From Thermotoga sp. Ku-13t (GTDB taxonomy: Bacteria > Thermotogota > Thermotogae > Thermotogales > DSM-5069), in contig NZ_LNFY01000011.1 of NCBI RefSeq assembly GCF_011057685.1, positions 234,406 to 298,405 of the forward strand: DNA of 64,000 nucleotides. Direction: 5' to 3'. The notes under the pieces were generated by a model, which searched no databases, was not told the origin of the DNA, and saw nothing but the letters and a program-made list of their open reading frames with translations. Position numbers and translations under genes: made by a program. Shown here piece by piece: positions 50,456-60,164 of the stretch (position 1 is the stretch's first letter; every line of letters begins with the position of its first letter).

Positions 50456-51408
50456 CCTTTCACCATCACCCTCTGTGAGATCTTTTTGCAGATGTCTTCA
50501 AGAAAGTTCCTATCATTTTCATCAAAACTGTTGAGCACGTGACTGTCGATGTCCAGCTCACCGAAGACCTCTCCGTTCACGAGTATGGGTACCACGATCT
50601 CCGACTCAACCTTCGGACTGCAGGAGAGGTAGTTCGTCTCCTTGGACACGTCTTCGACTATGAAAGTAGTCTTTCGCTGAGCGGCTTGTCCGCATATACC
50701 CCTCCCGAAGGGAATCCTCACGTGCTCGGTCGGTTCACCAACGAACGGTCCCAGGACGAGCTCGTCGGGTTTCGACGTGTCGGTCAGATAGAATCCAACC
50801 CAGTTGTAGTGTGGGACGTTTTCATAAAGGATCCGGCAGATGCTTTCCATGACCTCTTCGATCCTTTCCTTCTTGAAAGCTTCTTCGATGTTGTTCGAAA
50901 GCTTCTGGAACAGTTCCTTTTTCGAGAGATAATCGCCGCATCTTTCGTTCCTCTTGAAACTCAGGGCGGCCTGGTACGCCACGTACGGAAGTTCGTCCAG
51001 CAGATTCTTGTTCCAGAGACTGAGAAGATCGATCATTATCACCCACTCGCGCTTGCCTTTGACCGCGGCCCAGTCTTTCACACCGAGCAAGCCGATGAGC
51101 ACAATCGTGAACTCTTCACGGCTGAGTTCGAAAAGCTCGTGCTTGGCTGTGATCAGTTTCGAACAGTGATACTTCTGCTCGTGGGAGATGGAGTGCCAGT
51201 GCTGCATCAATCTGTCCAAGTTGCGTCTCTCCATGTTCTTCAAGAGAGTGACTGTCCACTCTTCCGACAGGTTCAACGTCTTTTCGTACTCGTCTATCAA
51301 CGGCTCGTGCTTGGCCCTAAAGATCTTCCAGTAGTTCGGCCACTGGTTCTTGTCGTACTGGAGCATTTCGAAGAAATCGTCCGCTATGTTTTGAACAACC
51401 TTTCTCAC
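50452..51408 (-). CDS. Two-domain protein with C-terminal fRMsr-like GAF domain
   Basis: A 318-residue protein. The C-terminal 150 residues match free methionine-R-sulfoxide reductase: NWVGFYLTDTS, LVLGPFVGEP, RIPFGRGICGQAA, YLSCSPKVESEIVVPIL and GELDIDSHVLNSFDE. Cysteines are kept in RGICG and YLSCS; the third redox cysteine of the family is not obvious. The N-terminal 165 residues are helical, with HWHSISHEQKYHC and GLLGVKDWAAVKGKREW, and I do not recognise them. GTG 51408 (with GAGGGG upstream) overlaps the Rrf2 stop. The frame is open further upstream but would lie within the Rrf2 gene. Confidence 0.75.
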   Translation of the reverse strand: MRKVVQNIADDFFEMLQYDKNQWPNYWKIFRAKHEPLIDEYEKTLNLSEEWTVTLLKNMERRNLDRLMQHWHSISHEQKYHCSKLITAKHELFELSREEFTIVLIGLLGVKDWAAVKGKREWVIMIDLLSLWNKNLLDELPYVAYQAALSFKRNERCGDYLSKKELFQKLSNNIEEAFKKERIEEVMESICRILYENVPHYNWVGFYLTDTSKPDELVLGPFVGEPTEHVRIPFGRGICGQAAQRKTTFIVEDVSKETNYLSCSPKVESEIVVPILVNGEVFGELDIDSHVLNSFDENDRNFLEDICKKISQRVMVKG

Positions 51409-51830
51409 GTTTTTCCCCTCCCGCAGGTTCCAAGCAATTCTTGAAGCGTCACTCTCGTGAGAGTTTCCTTGATACAATCCATCACCCTGTCCCACACCAG
51501 GGTCTTGATCGTGCAGGTTTCTGCACCCGCACGATTGCATAGGTCCTGGCTGCATTTTTTGATCTTTTCCAGATCGTCAACCGCAGCCACGATGTCGTAG
51601 GCAGTGATCTGGGAGGGATCCTTTGCGAGTTCGTATCCTCCGCTCCTACCTCTCCTAGCCTTCAGAATACCCGCCTTCCTCAACTGGAGTACGATCTTTT
51701 CCGCGAACTCCTTCGGCACCTTTGTACCCTTGCAAACGTTCGTGAGCGAGGTCAGTTTTTCACACCCTGCGATCGAGAGAATTATTCTGAAGGCGTACTC
51801 GCTCTTGATGGTGAATCCCAGAAGAATCAC
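51405..51830 (-). CDS. Rrf2 family transcriptional regulator
   Basis: A 141-residue winged-helix protein of the Rrf2/IscR family, with IKSEYAFRIILSIA, KVPKEFAEKIVLQLRKAGILKARRG (quoted in part) and RGRSGGYELAKDPSQIT. The three cysteines that can bind an iron-sulfur cluster are present (KKCSQDLCNRAGAETC). It probably senses redox or iron state and is placed directly before the fRMsr-like gene. A GTG at 51830 overlaps the upstream stop. Confidence 0.92.
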   Translation of the reverse strand: MILLGFTIKSEYAFRIILSIAGCEKLTSLTNVCKGTKVPKEFAEKIVLQLRKAGILKARRGRSGGYELAKDPSQITAYDIVAAVDDLEKIKKCSQDLCNRAGAETCTIKTLVWDRVMDCIKETLTRVTLQELLGTCGRGKT

Positions 51831-53542
51831 CTCGTGTTCGGCGCGACGAGGTACACGTCCACCTCGTTGCGCATGTTCTGTAGAGCCAGTTGCGGACTGT
51901 TGACGTAGATGTCGATGATGTTGTTCTTTATGAGCAATCCCGTGTCCTCAACGACGAACAGTCCAAAGTTCGGTTTATCGGCGAACTGTGGTATGTACAC
52001 TAAGCTCCCCAGGGGGATCACCGATGGGTCCGCGGCGAGAGTTCTCCACTCCTTTGGGATCGTTCCGAGCGCCGTGACACGGAAGGTTGGATGTTCGGGC
52101 AACTTTCCATCGTCCCACTCAGAATAGAACGTGGCTTCGAATTTTCCCACATACTTCAGCAGGATGCGCAGAGGATCCCTCGGCTCTCCATCTATCCATA
52201 TCTCGAAATGGAACAAACCGTCGACCGTTCCCAGAATCTGTCCTCTGCTCACCCAGCTGTTCGCGGTGACACTGACCGTCGAAAGGTTTCCATAAACTGC
52301 GAGTATCCCGTTTCCGTGGTCGATACGCACGTAATAACCACTTTCAGTTTGCATTATACTCACGATCCTGCCTGGCAGGATCGAAAGCACGCGAGAACCT
52401 CTTTCCAGGCTGATCGTTATGCCCGTTGTCACACCGGTGCCTGTGGGCCGTCCAAAGGTCGATACCACGTCCTCCAGACTGAGAGGTTTTTCGAGTGGAT
52501 AGGCGAACAACCTGCTCCTGTCCTCTATGGGGATCTTTATCCTTTGGCCGACGAGAAGCTCGTTTGGATCCTGAATGTTGTTGAGTTCCATAATGACTCT
52601 GAGTTTGTCCTGACCGAGTCCATAGGCTTTCATTATGCTCGAAAGTGTGTCGTTGGGTTTCACCACGTAAGTGATGTAATCCTCATCGAGTCTGAGAAAC
52701 CTTTCTCTGTCGTACTCCCTCACCACACCGCGCAGCATCTCGAGCTCTAAGTTGAGCTGTTGAACGAGTGCCATGATGTTGGCAACGTACTGCTGCAGGT
52801 CTGCGGGACTGGTCAGGGTCTGTCTTGAAGAAATCTCTTCGAACTTTCTTTCCATCTCACGTCTCAGACCGACTTCGAGCTCTTGCATCTTCGACTTCAT
52901 CTGGAAGATCTCTCTCTCCAGACCTGTCACATCGACAACGGTAGCGTGCGGACTCACTGAAAGTGCATCGAACGCGTTTTCAAGAGCTCTCAGTCTCGAG
53001 GAAAGTTCGAGCAATTCACTTATCTGGTTTGATATCGATGTAACGCTGTTTTCGAGCCCGCTCAGCCTTTTTGCTGTTTCTTCCGCGTTCACCTGGGACA
53101 GCAGTTCCTCGGTGATCCTGACGAAGCGTTCGTAGGCAATCTGTTGCTGTTTCTGTGCCGTTTCCAGATCTGAGATCTTGTATATCAACTGTCTTATGTC
53201 GGAAACGTTCAGGGCCACGGACAGCTGATTGAAACGCATCTCGAGCAAGTTGATACGCGCCAGGATCTGGCTCACATCTTCCTGAGAAACGATTGGTATA
53301 TTCTTCTGCTCGCTGATGAGTTTTTTCGCATTCGAAAGCTCGTCGGAGATCTTCTTCACGTCGTTCTGAAGATTTTCAACAGCCTTCTGGTTCGTGTAAA
53401 CGCTCCTTTCGAGTGCTGCGAGCCTGTACTCGAAGTCGTCGAGCTTTCTGTTGATCTGCTCGAGGATGTCTCTGTCGTACTGTGTGCAGGCGAAGAGCAG
53501 TACCGCCAGCAGCAACATCGCGATAAACTTGATAGTTTTCAT
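51827..53542 (-). CDS. Lipoprotein with coiled coil, LysM, degenerate LytM and 3D domains
   Basis: A 571-residue envelope protein. The signal ends in a lipobox-like LLFAC, so it is probably lipid-anchored. Coiled coil (about 20-270) with many LE/Q heptads, then a LysM-like motif (VVKPNDTLSSIMKAYG) that binds glycan. An M23/LytM domain follows, with IDHGNGILAVYGNLS and FHFEIW; the first zinc His of the HLHFE motif is missing, so it is probably a regulator, like EnvC or NlpD. The C-terminal 3D domain keeps its three Asp (AADPS, VEDTG, IDIY), seen in lytic transglycosylases. ATG 53542 overlaps the stop of the DUF2225 gene. Confidence 0.82.
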   Translation of the reverse strand: MKTIKFIAMLLLAVLLFACTQYDRDILEQINRKLDDFEYRLAALERSVYTNQKAVENLQNDVKKISDELSNAKKLISEQKNIPIVSQEDVSQILARINLLEMRFNQLSVALNVSDIRQLIYKISDLETAQKQQQIAYERFVRITEELLSQVNAEETAKRLSGLENSVTSISNQISELLELSSRLRALENAFDALSVSPHATVVDVTGLEREIFQMKSKMQELEVGLRREMERKFEEISSRQTLTSPADLQQYVANIMALVQQLNLELEMLRGVVREYDRERFLRLDEDYITYVVKPNDTLSSIMKAYGLGQDKLRVIMELNNIQDPNELLVGQRIKIPIEDRSRLFAYPLEKPLSLEDVVSTFGRPTGTGVTTGITISLERGSRVLSILPGRIVSIMQTESGYYVRIDHGNGILAVYGNLSTVSVTANSWVSRGQILGTVDGLFHFEIWIDGEPRDPLRILLKYVGKFEATFYSEWDDGKLPEHPTFRVTALGTIPKEWRTLAADPSVIPLGSLVYIPQFADKPNFGLFVVEDTGLLIKNNIIDIYVNSPQLALQNMRNEVDVYLVAPNTR

Positions 53543-54195
53543 CCCGTGAAGGAAACCTCCTGCCATTCTTGCCTGGCCTGTTTCAGATAGATCGAATCGC
53601 TCTTGCCGAACTTTTTGAACAGTTCGGAGAACCAGCGCACCGCTTCCTTCTTTTCTCCCAGGCGCTTGTTGATCTCACCGAGGTAAAAGAGCGCGGCAAT
53701 CTGGCGTTCTTCCGTCAGATCCTCCTCACTGTAACTCTTCAAAAAGAGTTCTTTCGCGTGTTCGAGCGCCTTTCTTTCCTCATCTGAAGCATCGGCGTCC
53801 CTGTACAGCCAGGCCAGTTTCAGAAAGCATTCGGCGGAGCGAAACAGCTTTCTCCTCGCCACATACATGGCAGCGGCGATGTTGTACTGCATTGCTGCAT
53901 CTCGAACACTCTTGTTCTCGGTCAGATCGATTTTGATCTGTTTCACACGTTCAGACACTTTCGCAACCGCTTCGGCTTCAGAAGTTGACAATTTCCCGAA
54001 ATCGTCTTCGAACGATGTGTACAGACAGTTTGGGCAGCTCACCAGTTGAAACATCAGCACATTGACACCTTCGTAGACAGGCTTCAGATCCGACTCACGA
54101 CTCTTTATCCTGATCGCCTCGCTGAACAACCTCACGCTTTCAAATTCTCGTTTGCACACCAGACAAACGTAACTCCTGCGCCAGAACGTTCGCAA
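53539..54195 (-). CDS. DUF2225 family protein
   Basis: A 218-residue cytoplasmic protein. Two CxxC pairs, CLVCKREF at the start and SCPNCLYTSFE at about residues 55-60, should bind zinc. The rest is a TPR-like run of helices ending with KQARQEWQEVSF. Function unknown. I set the start at TTG 54195 because a TATAAT (54223-54228, minus strand) lies just upstream and GGAGG is 8 nt before the TTG. Further upstream in-frame ATGs would lie before this promoter. It overlaps the lipoprotein gene. Confidence 0.75.
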   Translation of the reverse strand: MRTFWRRSYVCLVCKREFESVRLFSEAIRIKSRESDLKPVYEGVNVLMFQLVSCPNCLYTSFEDDFGKLSTSEAEAVAKVSERVKQIKIDLTENKSVRDAAMQYNIAAAMYVARRKLFRSAECFLKLAWLYRDADASDEERKALEHAKELFLKSYSEEDLTEERQIAALFYLGEINKRLGEKKEAVRWFSELFKKFGKSDSIYLKQARQEWQEVSFTG

Positions 54196-54222
54196 AATTC
54201 CATCCTCCAGGTCTCCGCAAGG

Positions 54223-54251
54223 ATTATACTCCGTGGATTTCAAGAGAACAA
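54223..54251 (-). promoter_or_regulatory. Promoter of the DUF2225-lipoprotein-Rrf2 unit
   Basis: Minus strand: a TTGTTC-like -35 at the ftsY end and a perfect TATAAT (54228-54223) with a spacer of about 17 nt. The likely start site precedes TTG 54195. Confidence 0.55.
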
Positions 54252-55121
54252 TGCCTCGACGAACTGTCGCGCATCGAAAGGTCTCAGATCTTCAGCACTT
54301 TCTCCAACACCGATGAATTTGATCGGTAAAGAGAGCTGGTGCTTTATCGCCAGGGCGATACCACCCTTGGCGGTTCCGTCTAGCTTGGTGATGACAAGAC
54401 CAGTCACGTTCACCATTTCCTTGAAAACGCGTGCCTGCATCAGGCCATTCTGCCCCGTCGTCGCGTCTATGACGAGCAGGACTTCGTGCGGAGCACCCTC
54501 TACGAGCTTTCCAACGACCCTGTGGATCTTTCTGAGCTCTTCCATGAGGTTCTTCTTGGTGTGGAGCCTTCCTGCCGTGTCGATGATCACGATGTCCTTG
54601 CCCTTTGATTTCGCGTGGTTCACCGCATCGTACGCCACCGCTGCGGGATCTGAACCCTCTGTGTGCGCGATCACCGTGCAGTTGATCCTTTCTCCCCACA
54701 CCTTGAGTTGCTCGATCGCAGCGGCCCTGAACGTGTCCGCGGCGGCCATCACCACGCTCTTACCCATCGACTGAAACTGTGCGGCGAGTTTCGCAACCGT
54801 CGTGGTCTTTCCCGAACCGTTCACGCCCACGATGCTTATCACGCTCGGTGAACCTGTCAGGTTCAGCGACGTGTCACCTTCGAGCAGTTCGACCAGTATC
54901 TCTTTCAAAGCGTTTACAGGATCTTCCACCCTCTGTTCTTTCAGTTTTTCGATGATCCAACTCGTTGTTTCGTGGCCAACATCGGCGGCGATGAGTATCT
55001 CTTCGAGTTCTTCCAGGGTTTCTTCGTCTATTCTTCCGCTCCTGAGGAGCTGTTTTATCCCATCGAAGAATGCCTTCTTGGTTTTTTCGAGCCCCTGTTT
55101 CAACCTCTCGAACAGACCCAC
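54240..55121 (-). CDS. ftsY: Signal recognition particle receptor FtsY
   Basis: A 293-residue SRP GTPase, the short form lacking the acidic A domain. The NG domain has a helical N part, then GVNGSGKTTTVAKLA (G1), DTFRAAAIEQL, DTAGRLHT (G3) and TKLDGTAKGG (G4). It receives ribosome-SRP complexes at the membrane. GTG start 2 nt after proS. Together the pair lies behind the proS promoter. Confidence 0.97.
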   Translation of the reverse strand: MGLFERLKQGLEKTKKAFFDGIKQLLRSGRIDEETLEELEEILIAADVGHETTSWIIEKLKEQRVEDPVNALKEILVELLEGDTSLNLTGSPSVISIVGVNGSGKTTTVAKLAAQFQSMGKSVVMAAADTFRAAAIEQLKVWGERINCTVIAHTEGSDPAAVAYDAVNHAKSKGKDIVIIDTAGRLHTKKNLMEELRKIHRVVGKLVEGAPHEVLLVIDATTGQNGLMQARVFKEMVNVTGLVITKLDGTAKGGIALAIKHQLSLPIKFIGVGESAEDLRPFDARQFVEALFS

Positions 55122-55123
55122 GC

Positions 55124-56848
55124 TTATCTACCTCTCTGTGGAACGTAAGAATCCAGCATCTTCATGGTAGCCTCCACAATCTTGGAAATCTCCGCTTCAA
55201 CCCTGTTCTGGGTCTTTTCGTTCCTCAGCTTCAGTTCCACGAAGCCTTCCTGCAACGATTTTCCAACCGTGATTCTCAGGGGGAAACCTATCAGGTCGGC
55301 ATCTTTGAACTTCATACCCGGCGAAATCTCACGGTCGTCCAGCAGCACTTCGATGCCCTTGCTGCTCATCTCCCTGTAGAGCTGCTCGGCGAACCTTCTC
55401 TGGTTCTCATCGTTCATGGAGACCACCGTCACGATGACCTCGTACGGTGCGATGGACCTGGGCCAGATGATGCCGTCCTCGTCGTTCAGCTGTTCCACGA
55501 CGGCGGCCATAGTCCTCGAAACGCCCCAGCCGTAGCATCCCATGATGAAAGGTTTCAAATTGCCCTCTCTGTCCATGTAGTAAGCCTGCATGGATTGTGA
55601 ATACTTCGTGCCGAGCTTGAACACGTGCCCCAGCTCGATGCCCTTCATCGCCCGAAGCGGCTTACCACAGACTGGGCATGGATCGTTCTCAGCGGTGAGT
55701 ACCAGATCGGTGTAGTGATTCGGAACGAAATCGCGTCCAACGTTCACGTTCACGTAATGGTGGTCTTCCTTCATGCCCCCAACAACCACGTTCTTCAGAT
55801 ACTTCACTCCGTGGTCTGCAACGATGGGTACATCGACATCAACCGGTCCGATGAAGCCTATGGGTACTTTGAACTTCTCCAGAACCTCATCCGGAGTAGC
55901 GAGCCTTAAAGATTGGTCTTTCATGAAGACCTTCAGCTTCTCCACATTCAGCTCCCTGTCTCCCTGCACGAGCGCCATCACGAAGCCGTTCCTGCCAACG
56001 AACAGCAACGATTTGACGATCCTCTTTGGCTCGACGGACAGAAAGTCTGCCACCTGCTGGACCGTACGCACGTTCGGCGTGTGAACCAGCTGCAACGGTT
56101 TCTCTTCCTCTTCTATCTTTTCGTACTCTCCCCTGTACGGTGCCTGCTCATCGCTCGAGGCGTAGCCACAGCTATCACATTTGAGCAGGTTCGTTTCCCC
56201 AACCTGTGCGAAGCTGACGAACTCGTGCGATTGACTGCCCCCGATCGCACCACTCGCAGCCTCTATGACCATGTATTTCAGACCGATCCTCTCCGCGATC
56301 CTGCCGTACGCGTTGCTGCAGGCCCTGTACGCTTCGTCGAGAGATTCTTCGCTGTCGTGAAAGCTGTAGCCGTCCTTCATGATGAATTCTCTCGCGCGCA
56401 GCAATCCAAACCTCGGTCTGATCTCGTCGCGGTATTTGGGACCTATCTGGTAGAGGAACAGAGGAAGCTGTTTGTAGGAACGCAACTCGTCCTTGACGAG
56501 AAACGTCACCATTTCCTCGTGCGTGGGACCGAGCGCGAAACTTCTACCGTGCCTGTCCTTCAATTTCATCATCTCTTCGCCGTAGTCGTCCCAGCGTCCG
56601 GTCATCTGCCACAGCTCGGCAGGATGGATGATCGGCATCGTGATCTCCTGAGCCCCTATTTTGTCCATCTCTTCCCTGATGATCTTCTCTATCTTGGAGA
56701 GAGTCCTATTCGCCAGCGGTAAGTACGTGTAGACCCCCGCAGCCGCTTTCCTGATGAACCCCGCACGATGAAGGAGCGCATGGCTCACCACCTCTGCGTC
56801 CGCAGGGGCTTCTTTGACCGTCGGTGCGTAGAGCTGCGAAAATCTCAC
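55124..56848 (-). CDS. proS: Proline--tRNA ligase
   Basis: A 574-residue bacterial-type ProRS. Class II motifs are [28 protein letters not shown] (quoted in part), GPTHEE and [12 protein letters not shown]. The inserted editing (YbaK-like) domain lies between motifs 2 and 3 (about residues 225-400), followed by motif 3 [11 protein letters not shown] and the anticodon-binding domain. Full length. GTG start after GGCGGAGGTG. Confidence 0.97.
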   Translation of the reverse strand: MRFSQLYAPTVKEAPADAEVVSHALLHRAGFIRKAAAGVYTYLPLANRTLSKIEKIIREEMDKIGAQEITMPIIHPAELWQMTGRWDDYGEEMMKLKDRHGRSFALGPTHEEMVTFLVKDELRSYKQLPLFLYQIGPKYRDEIRPRFGLLRAREFIMKDGYSFHDSEESLDEAYRACSNAYGRIAERIGLKYMVIEAASGAIGGSQSHEFVSFAQVGETNLLKCDSCGYASSDEQAPYRGEYEKIEEEEKPLQLVHTPNVRTVQQVADFLSVEPKRIVKSLLFVGRNGFVMALVQGDRELNVEKLKVFMKDQSLRLATPDEVLEKFKVPIGFIGPVDVDVPIVADHGVKYLKNVVVGGMKEDHHYVNVNVGRDFVPNHYTDLVLTAENDPCPVCGKPLRAMKGIELGHVFKLGTKYSQSMQAYYMDREGNLKPFIMGCYGWGVSRTMAAVVEQLNDEDGIIWPRSIAPYEVIVTVVSMNDENQRRFAEQLYREMSSKGIEVLLDDREISPGMKFKDADLIGFPLRITVGKSLQEGFVELKLRNEKTQNRVEAEISKIVEATMKMLDSYVPQRGR

Positions 56849-56884
56849 AAGTCACACCTCCGCCTCGTGAAGGCTTTCAAGTGT

Positions 56885-56918
56885 ATTCTATCGTCTTTAC
56901 AGGTTCGAAGTCACGTGG
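56885..56918 (-). promoter_or_regulatory. Candidate promoter of proS-ftsY
   Basis: Minus strand: TAGAAT (56890-56885) with GTGACT about 18 nt upstream. The -10 lies 37 nt before the GTG start of proS. Confidence 0.5.
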
Positions 56919-56970
56919 TTTCATCACGGTTCAGTTAACTGAATTTGACCTGTACTTTCAGAAACAGGAA

Positions 56971-56996
56971 GAAAAATCCCCCCGCGAGGGGGGATT
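56971..56996 (-). terminator. Intrinsic terminator of the beta-glucoside operon
   Basis: On the minus strand the perfect 9-bp stem AATCCCCCC/GGGGGGATT encloses the loop TCGC and is followed by a run of T (complement of 56972-56976). It lies 20 nt after the beta-glucosidase stop and insulates proS. Confidence 0.85.
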
Positions 56997-57016
56997 CTGA
57001 ACTCACGCCGACTAGG

Positions 57017-59176
57017 TCACAATCCGTAGATTCTCTCTTGCAGGACGAACCGACCTTTCAAGCGAACGTCCCTCGAGGAAGCACCCACACGCAGTTCGTA
57101 CTCTCCATTTTCGACGATCCATTTTTCCCCATCGAAACTTGCCAGGTCCCTGACAGGTATTTCGAGCAGTATTCTCTCTTCTTCATTCGGTAAGAGATTT
57201 TTCGTCTTGTGGAACGCCTTGAGCTCCTGGAAGGGTTTGTCGATCTTTCCTTTGGGCGCCTTCACGTAGATCTGTGCGATCTCCTTTCCAGCCTGATCGC
57301 CAACGTTCTTCACCGTGAAGGACACCCTCAGCGTGTCGTTCTCGATCGAGACGTTCAGATCGGAATAATCGAACCTCGTGTAGGAAAGTCCGAAGCCGAA
57401 CTCGTAGGCGGGTTCCACTCCGAAGGTGTCGTAGTATCTGTAACCGACGTAGATGTCCTCTTCATAGACCACCTTCTTCGGATCCTGTTTCGGTTCGCCC
57501 GGGAAGCTCCACGAAGGTACATCGCTGTAGTCCGTGGGGAAGGTCGTTGGAAGCTTTCCTGAAGGATTGATCCTTCCAATGATCGCGTCCGCGACGATGC
57601 GGCCAGTTTCCTGACCTGCCTGCCAGACGAGCATCATCGCGTCCACTTTTTCTCGCCAGCTCGCAACTTCTATGGGTCCTCCCACGTTCAGGAGTGCGAT
57701 CACTCTCTTTCCACGCCGGTGGAAAATCCTGGAGACGAGCTGTACGAGTCGCAGTTCATCGTCGGAAAGATAGAAATCACCCTTGACGGCCCTTCTGTCG
57801 TAGAATTCACCCGAGATTCTGCTGATCACGACGATCGCAACATCGTTCCTTTCAGCCAGTTTCTCGATCTCCTCTTCTGACAGAAAATCCTCGGGCAGTT
57901 TCGGTTTAATCTGCGTTCCCCACGGATCCAGCCTCGGTTTGTACTCCTCTTTTTGACGCATCGTGTTGACGTAGTCTTCATACGTCTTTGCGAGCTCTTC
58001 GTCTATTCGAAGCTTTCTTTCCCTGAAACCTTCAAGGATCGAAACGGTGTACCTCGGATGCGTGTCACCGCTTCCCGTTCCACCCTTCACGGTTTCGATC
58101 TGCCCCGTTCCGAAGATCGCGATCCTATTGTTTTCATTCAGCGGTAGAGCTCGAACGTTCTTCAGCAGCACCAGACCCTCTGCGCCCGCTTCGTAAGCGA
58201 TCTTGGCGTGCGCTTCCAGGTTCGGCCTGTTGGAGTAGTTGTAGTTTTTGAAGGAAGGACATCTCACCAGAACGTTCAGAATGTTCCTGACACATTCGTT
58301 CAGCTCTTCTTCGCTCAATTTTTCTTCCCTTATGCCCTGCAGGATCTCTTCTATCTCGTCTTTCCTTTGTTGATTCACCTGGTAAGCTTTCCCCGGCATT
58401 ATCATGTCGTTGCCGGATTTGAGCTGCGCCACGGGATCATCGCCCGCGTACCAGTCAGTCATGACGAATCCTTCGAACTTCCATTCCTGTCTCAGAACTT
58501 TTTTCAAGAGCCATTCGTTCTGGGAACAGTACTTTCCGTTGAGTTTGTTGTAGGCGCTCATCACGGTCCAGGGTCTGGATTTTTTCACTGCGATCTCGAA
58601 ACTTTTCAGGTATATCTCCCTCAGCGCCCTTTCAGAAACGATGGTGTCCACAGTGAATCTGTTGGTCTCCTGGTTGTTGGCTGCGAAATGTTTCAAACAC
58701 GCTCCAACGCCTTGAGACTGAACACCCCTGACGAACGCCGCAGCCATCTCGCCCGAGAGCACAGGATCTTCCGAATAGTACTCGAAATTCCTTCCACACA
58801 GCGGATTTCTGTGTATGTTCATCGCGGGTGCCAGAAGTATGTCCACGCCGTACTCTCTGACTTCCTCACCCATCGCCTTTCCCACTTCTTCCACGATCTC
58901 CCTGTTCCAGGTGGAAGCCAGCATCGAGGCGATGGGGAAGGCCGTGGCGTGGTAGGTGTGCGGATCGTTCACTCTCACCGGACTGATCCTCAGACCCGCA
59001 GGTCCATCGGCCAGACGGATGGAAGGAATATTGAGTCTGGAGATTGCGTGTGTCTCACCAGCGACCCCGACCACTCTGGAGTGTGGGTTTCCGAAAAGAC
59101 CCGGCAAACCAACCCCAACGACGAGTTTCACCTTTTCTTCGAGCGTGAGCTGGGAGAGGATTTCATTCAGATCCAT
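57017..59176 (-). CDS. bglB: Beta-glucosidase, glycoside hydrolase family 3
   Basis: A 719-residue GH3 enzyme that removes glucose from beta-glucooligosaccharides. The (beta/alpha)8 domain has KHFAANNQETNRF and the nucleophile Asp in FVMTDWYAGD. The alpha/beta sandwich and C-terminal fibronectin-like domain (from about residue 590) follow. No signal peptide, so it acts on imported sugars in the cytoplasm. Length matches T. neapolitana and T. maritima BglB. It is the last gene of the ABC transporter operon. Confidence 0.95.
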   Translation of the reverse strand: MDLNEILSQLTLEEKVKLVVGVGLPGLFGNPHSRVVGVAGETHAISRLNIPSIRLADGPAGLRISPVRVNDPHTYHATAFPIASMLASTWNREIVEEVGKAMGEEVREYGVDILLAPAMNIHRNPLCGRNFEYYSEDPVLSGEMAAAFVRGVQSQGVGACLKHFAANNQETNRFTVDTIVSERALREIYLKSFEIAVKKSRPWTVMSAYNKLNGKYCSQNEWLLKKVLRQEWKFEGFVMTDWYAGDDPVAQLKSGNDMIMPGKAYQVNQQRKDEIEEILQGIREEKLSEEELNECVRNILNVLVRCPSFKNYNYSNRPNLEAHAKIAYEAGAEGLVLLKNVRALPLNENNRIAIFGTGQIETVKGGTGSGDTHPRYTVSILEGFRERKLRIDEELAKTYEDYVNTMRQKEEYKPRLDPWGTQIKPKLPEDFLSEEEIEKLAERNDVAIVVISRISGEFYDRRAVKGDFYLSDDELRLVQLVSRIFHRRGKRVIALLNVGGPIEVASWREKVDAMMLVWQAGQETGRIVADAIIGRINPSGKLPTTFPTDYSDVPSWSFPGEPKQDPKKVVYEEDIYVGYRYYDTFGVEPAYEFGFGLSYTRFDYSDLNVSIENDTLRVSFTVKNVGDQAGKEIAQIYVKAPKGKIDKPFQELKAFHKTKNLLPNEEERILLEIPVRDLASFDGEKWIVENGEYELRVGASSRDVRLKGRFVLQERIYGL

Positions 59177-59360
59177 CCTTTCGCCTCCTTTTCCTCTCTT
59201 TCGACACCAGAAGCACCAGCGACAAAACGGTCACGATCAGAAGAACGAAGTTCAGATAGAACTCGAAAGGTCTGATCCCACGCCAGAGGTAGTAAACCAA
59301 TACGAACAGTTCCAGAACGAGCGCCCAGCACAGTATGGTCAACAGTGCTCGGAGAGACAT
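59163..59360 (-). CDS. Small membrane protein (65 aa)
   Basis: Two hydrophobic helices, LLTILCWALVLELFVLVYYL and YLNFVLLIVTVLSLVLLV, then a strongly basic end (SKERKRRRKDGSE). Position between the ABC ATPase and the beta-glucosidase gene matches the small hypothetical gene in the same place in the T. maritima cluster. It overlaps the beta-glucosidase start by 14 nt. Function unknown; a link to the transporter is possible. Confidence 0.75.
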   Translation of the reverse strand: MSLRALLTILCWALVLELFVLVYYLWRGIRPFEFYLNFVLLIVTVLSLVLLVSKERKRRRKDGSE

Positions 59361-60164
59361 TCAGATGTCCTCCAATTTTCTGTAGAGCTTTGGAATGCTG
59401 GATACAAGCGTTTTCGTGTATTCGTGCTCTGGCTCGAGCACGACTTTTTCGGTGTGCCCCTGTTCTACGATGCAGCCGTCTTTCATGACGAAGATCCTGT
59501 CCGAGACGTAGTAGGCCAGACCCAGATCGTGCGTTATGAAGATGATAGAGGTTCCGTACTCCTCTCTGAGTTCCAGCAAAAGTTTTATGATTCCTCCCCT
59601 GCTCGATGCGTCGATCATGGAAGTCGGCTCATCCGCAACTATGAGCAGAGGTTTCAATATCCAGCATCTGGCGATCATGACGCGCTGTTTCTGTCCACCG
59701 GACACCTGGTGTGGGTATTTTCCCAGAACGTCTTTCGGGTCGATGCCAACCTTGAAGAGAGATTCTTCAATGATCTTCCTTCCTTCCTTCTTGCTCGGTT
59801 TCTTCTCGATCAGTTCTATCGCCTGCCACAGCGTTCGCTCGATCGGATAGAAAGGATTGTAACTGGAGAAGGGATCCTGAAAGACCGCGTGCACCTTGCG
59901 ACGAAAGTCCAAAAGTTCTTCTCTATCGTTCAGGCCTTTCCAGATATCTTTGCCTTCGAAGATGATCTCACCCGAGGTTGGAGGAACGAGCCTTAAGATC
60001 ATCTTCGCTGTGGTTGTTTTACCCGAACCGCTCTCCCCCACGAGTGAGACGATCTCGCCTTCTTTTATCTCGAAAGAAACGTTCTTCACTGCCTCGATCC
60101 TCTTTCTGGAGAAAAACCCGACGCTGAACACTTTGGTCAGATTCTTCACGGTCAGTCTGCTCAT
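59361..60164 (-). CDS. Oligosaccharide/oligopeptide ABC transporter ATPase (OppF-like)
   Basis: A 267-residue ATPase with Walker A GESGSGKTTT, signature VSGGQKQRV, Walker B LLIVADEPTS and H-loop ITHDLG. It pairs with the second ATPase as a heterodimer. In Thermotogota, Opp-type transporters next to glycosidases carry sugars. The assignment to beta-glucosides rests on the neighbouring GH3 gene. It overlaps the previous ATPase gene by 4 nt. Confidence 0.93.
   Translation of the reverse strand: MSRLTVKNLTKVFSVGFFSRKRIEAVKNVSFEIKEGEIVSLVGESGSGKTTTAKMILRLVPPTSGEIIFEGKDIWKGLNDREELLDFRRKVHAVFQDPFSSYNPFYPIERTLWQAIELIEKKPSKKEGRKIIEESLFKVGIDPKDVLGKYPHQVSGGQKQRVMIARCWILKPLLIVADEPTSMIDASSRGGIIKLLLELREEYGTSIIFITHDLGLAYYVSDRIFVMKDGCIVEQGHTEKVVLEPEHEYTKTLVSSIPKLYRKLEDI

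Noticed and set aside
56900..56915. GGTTCGAAG resembling a tRNA T-loop
   Set aside because: No flanking acceptor or anticodon stems can be formed; it is in the proS promoter area.
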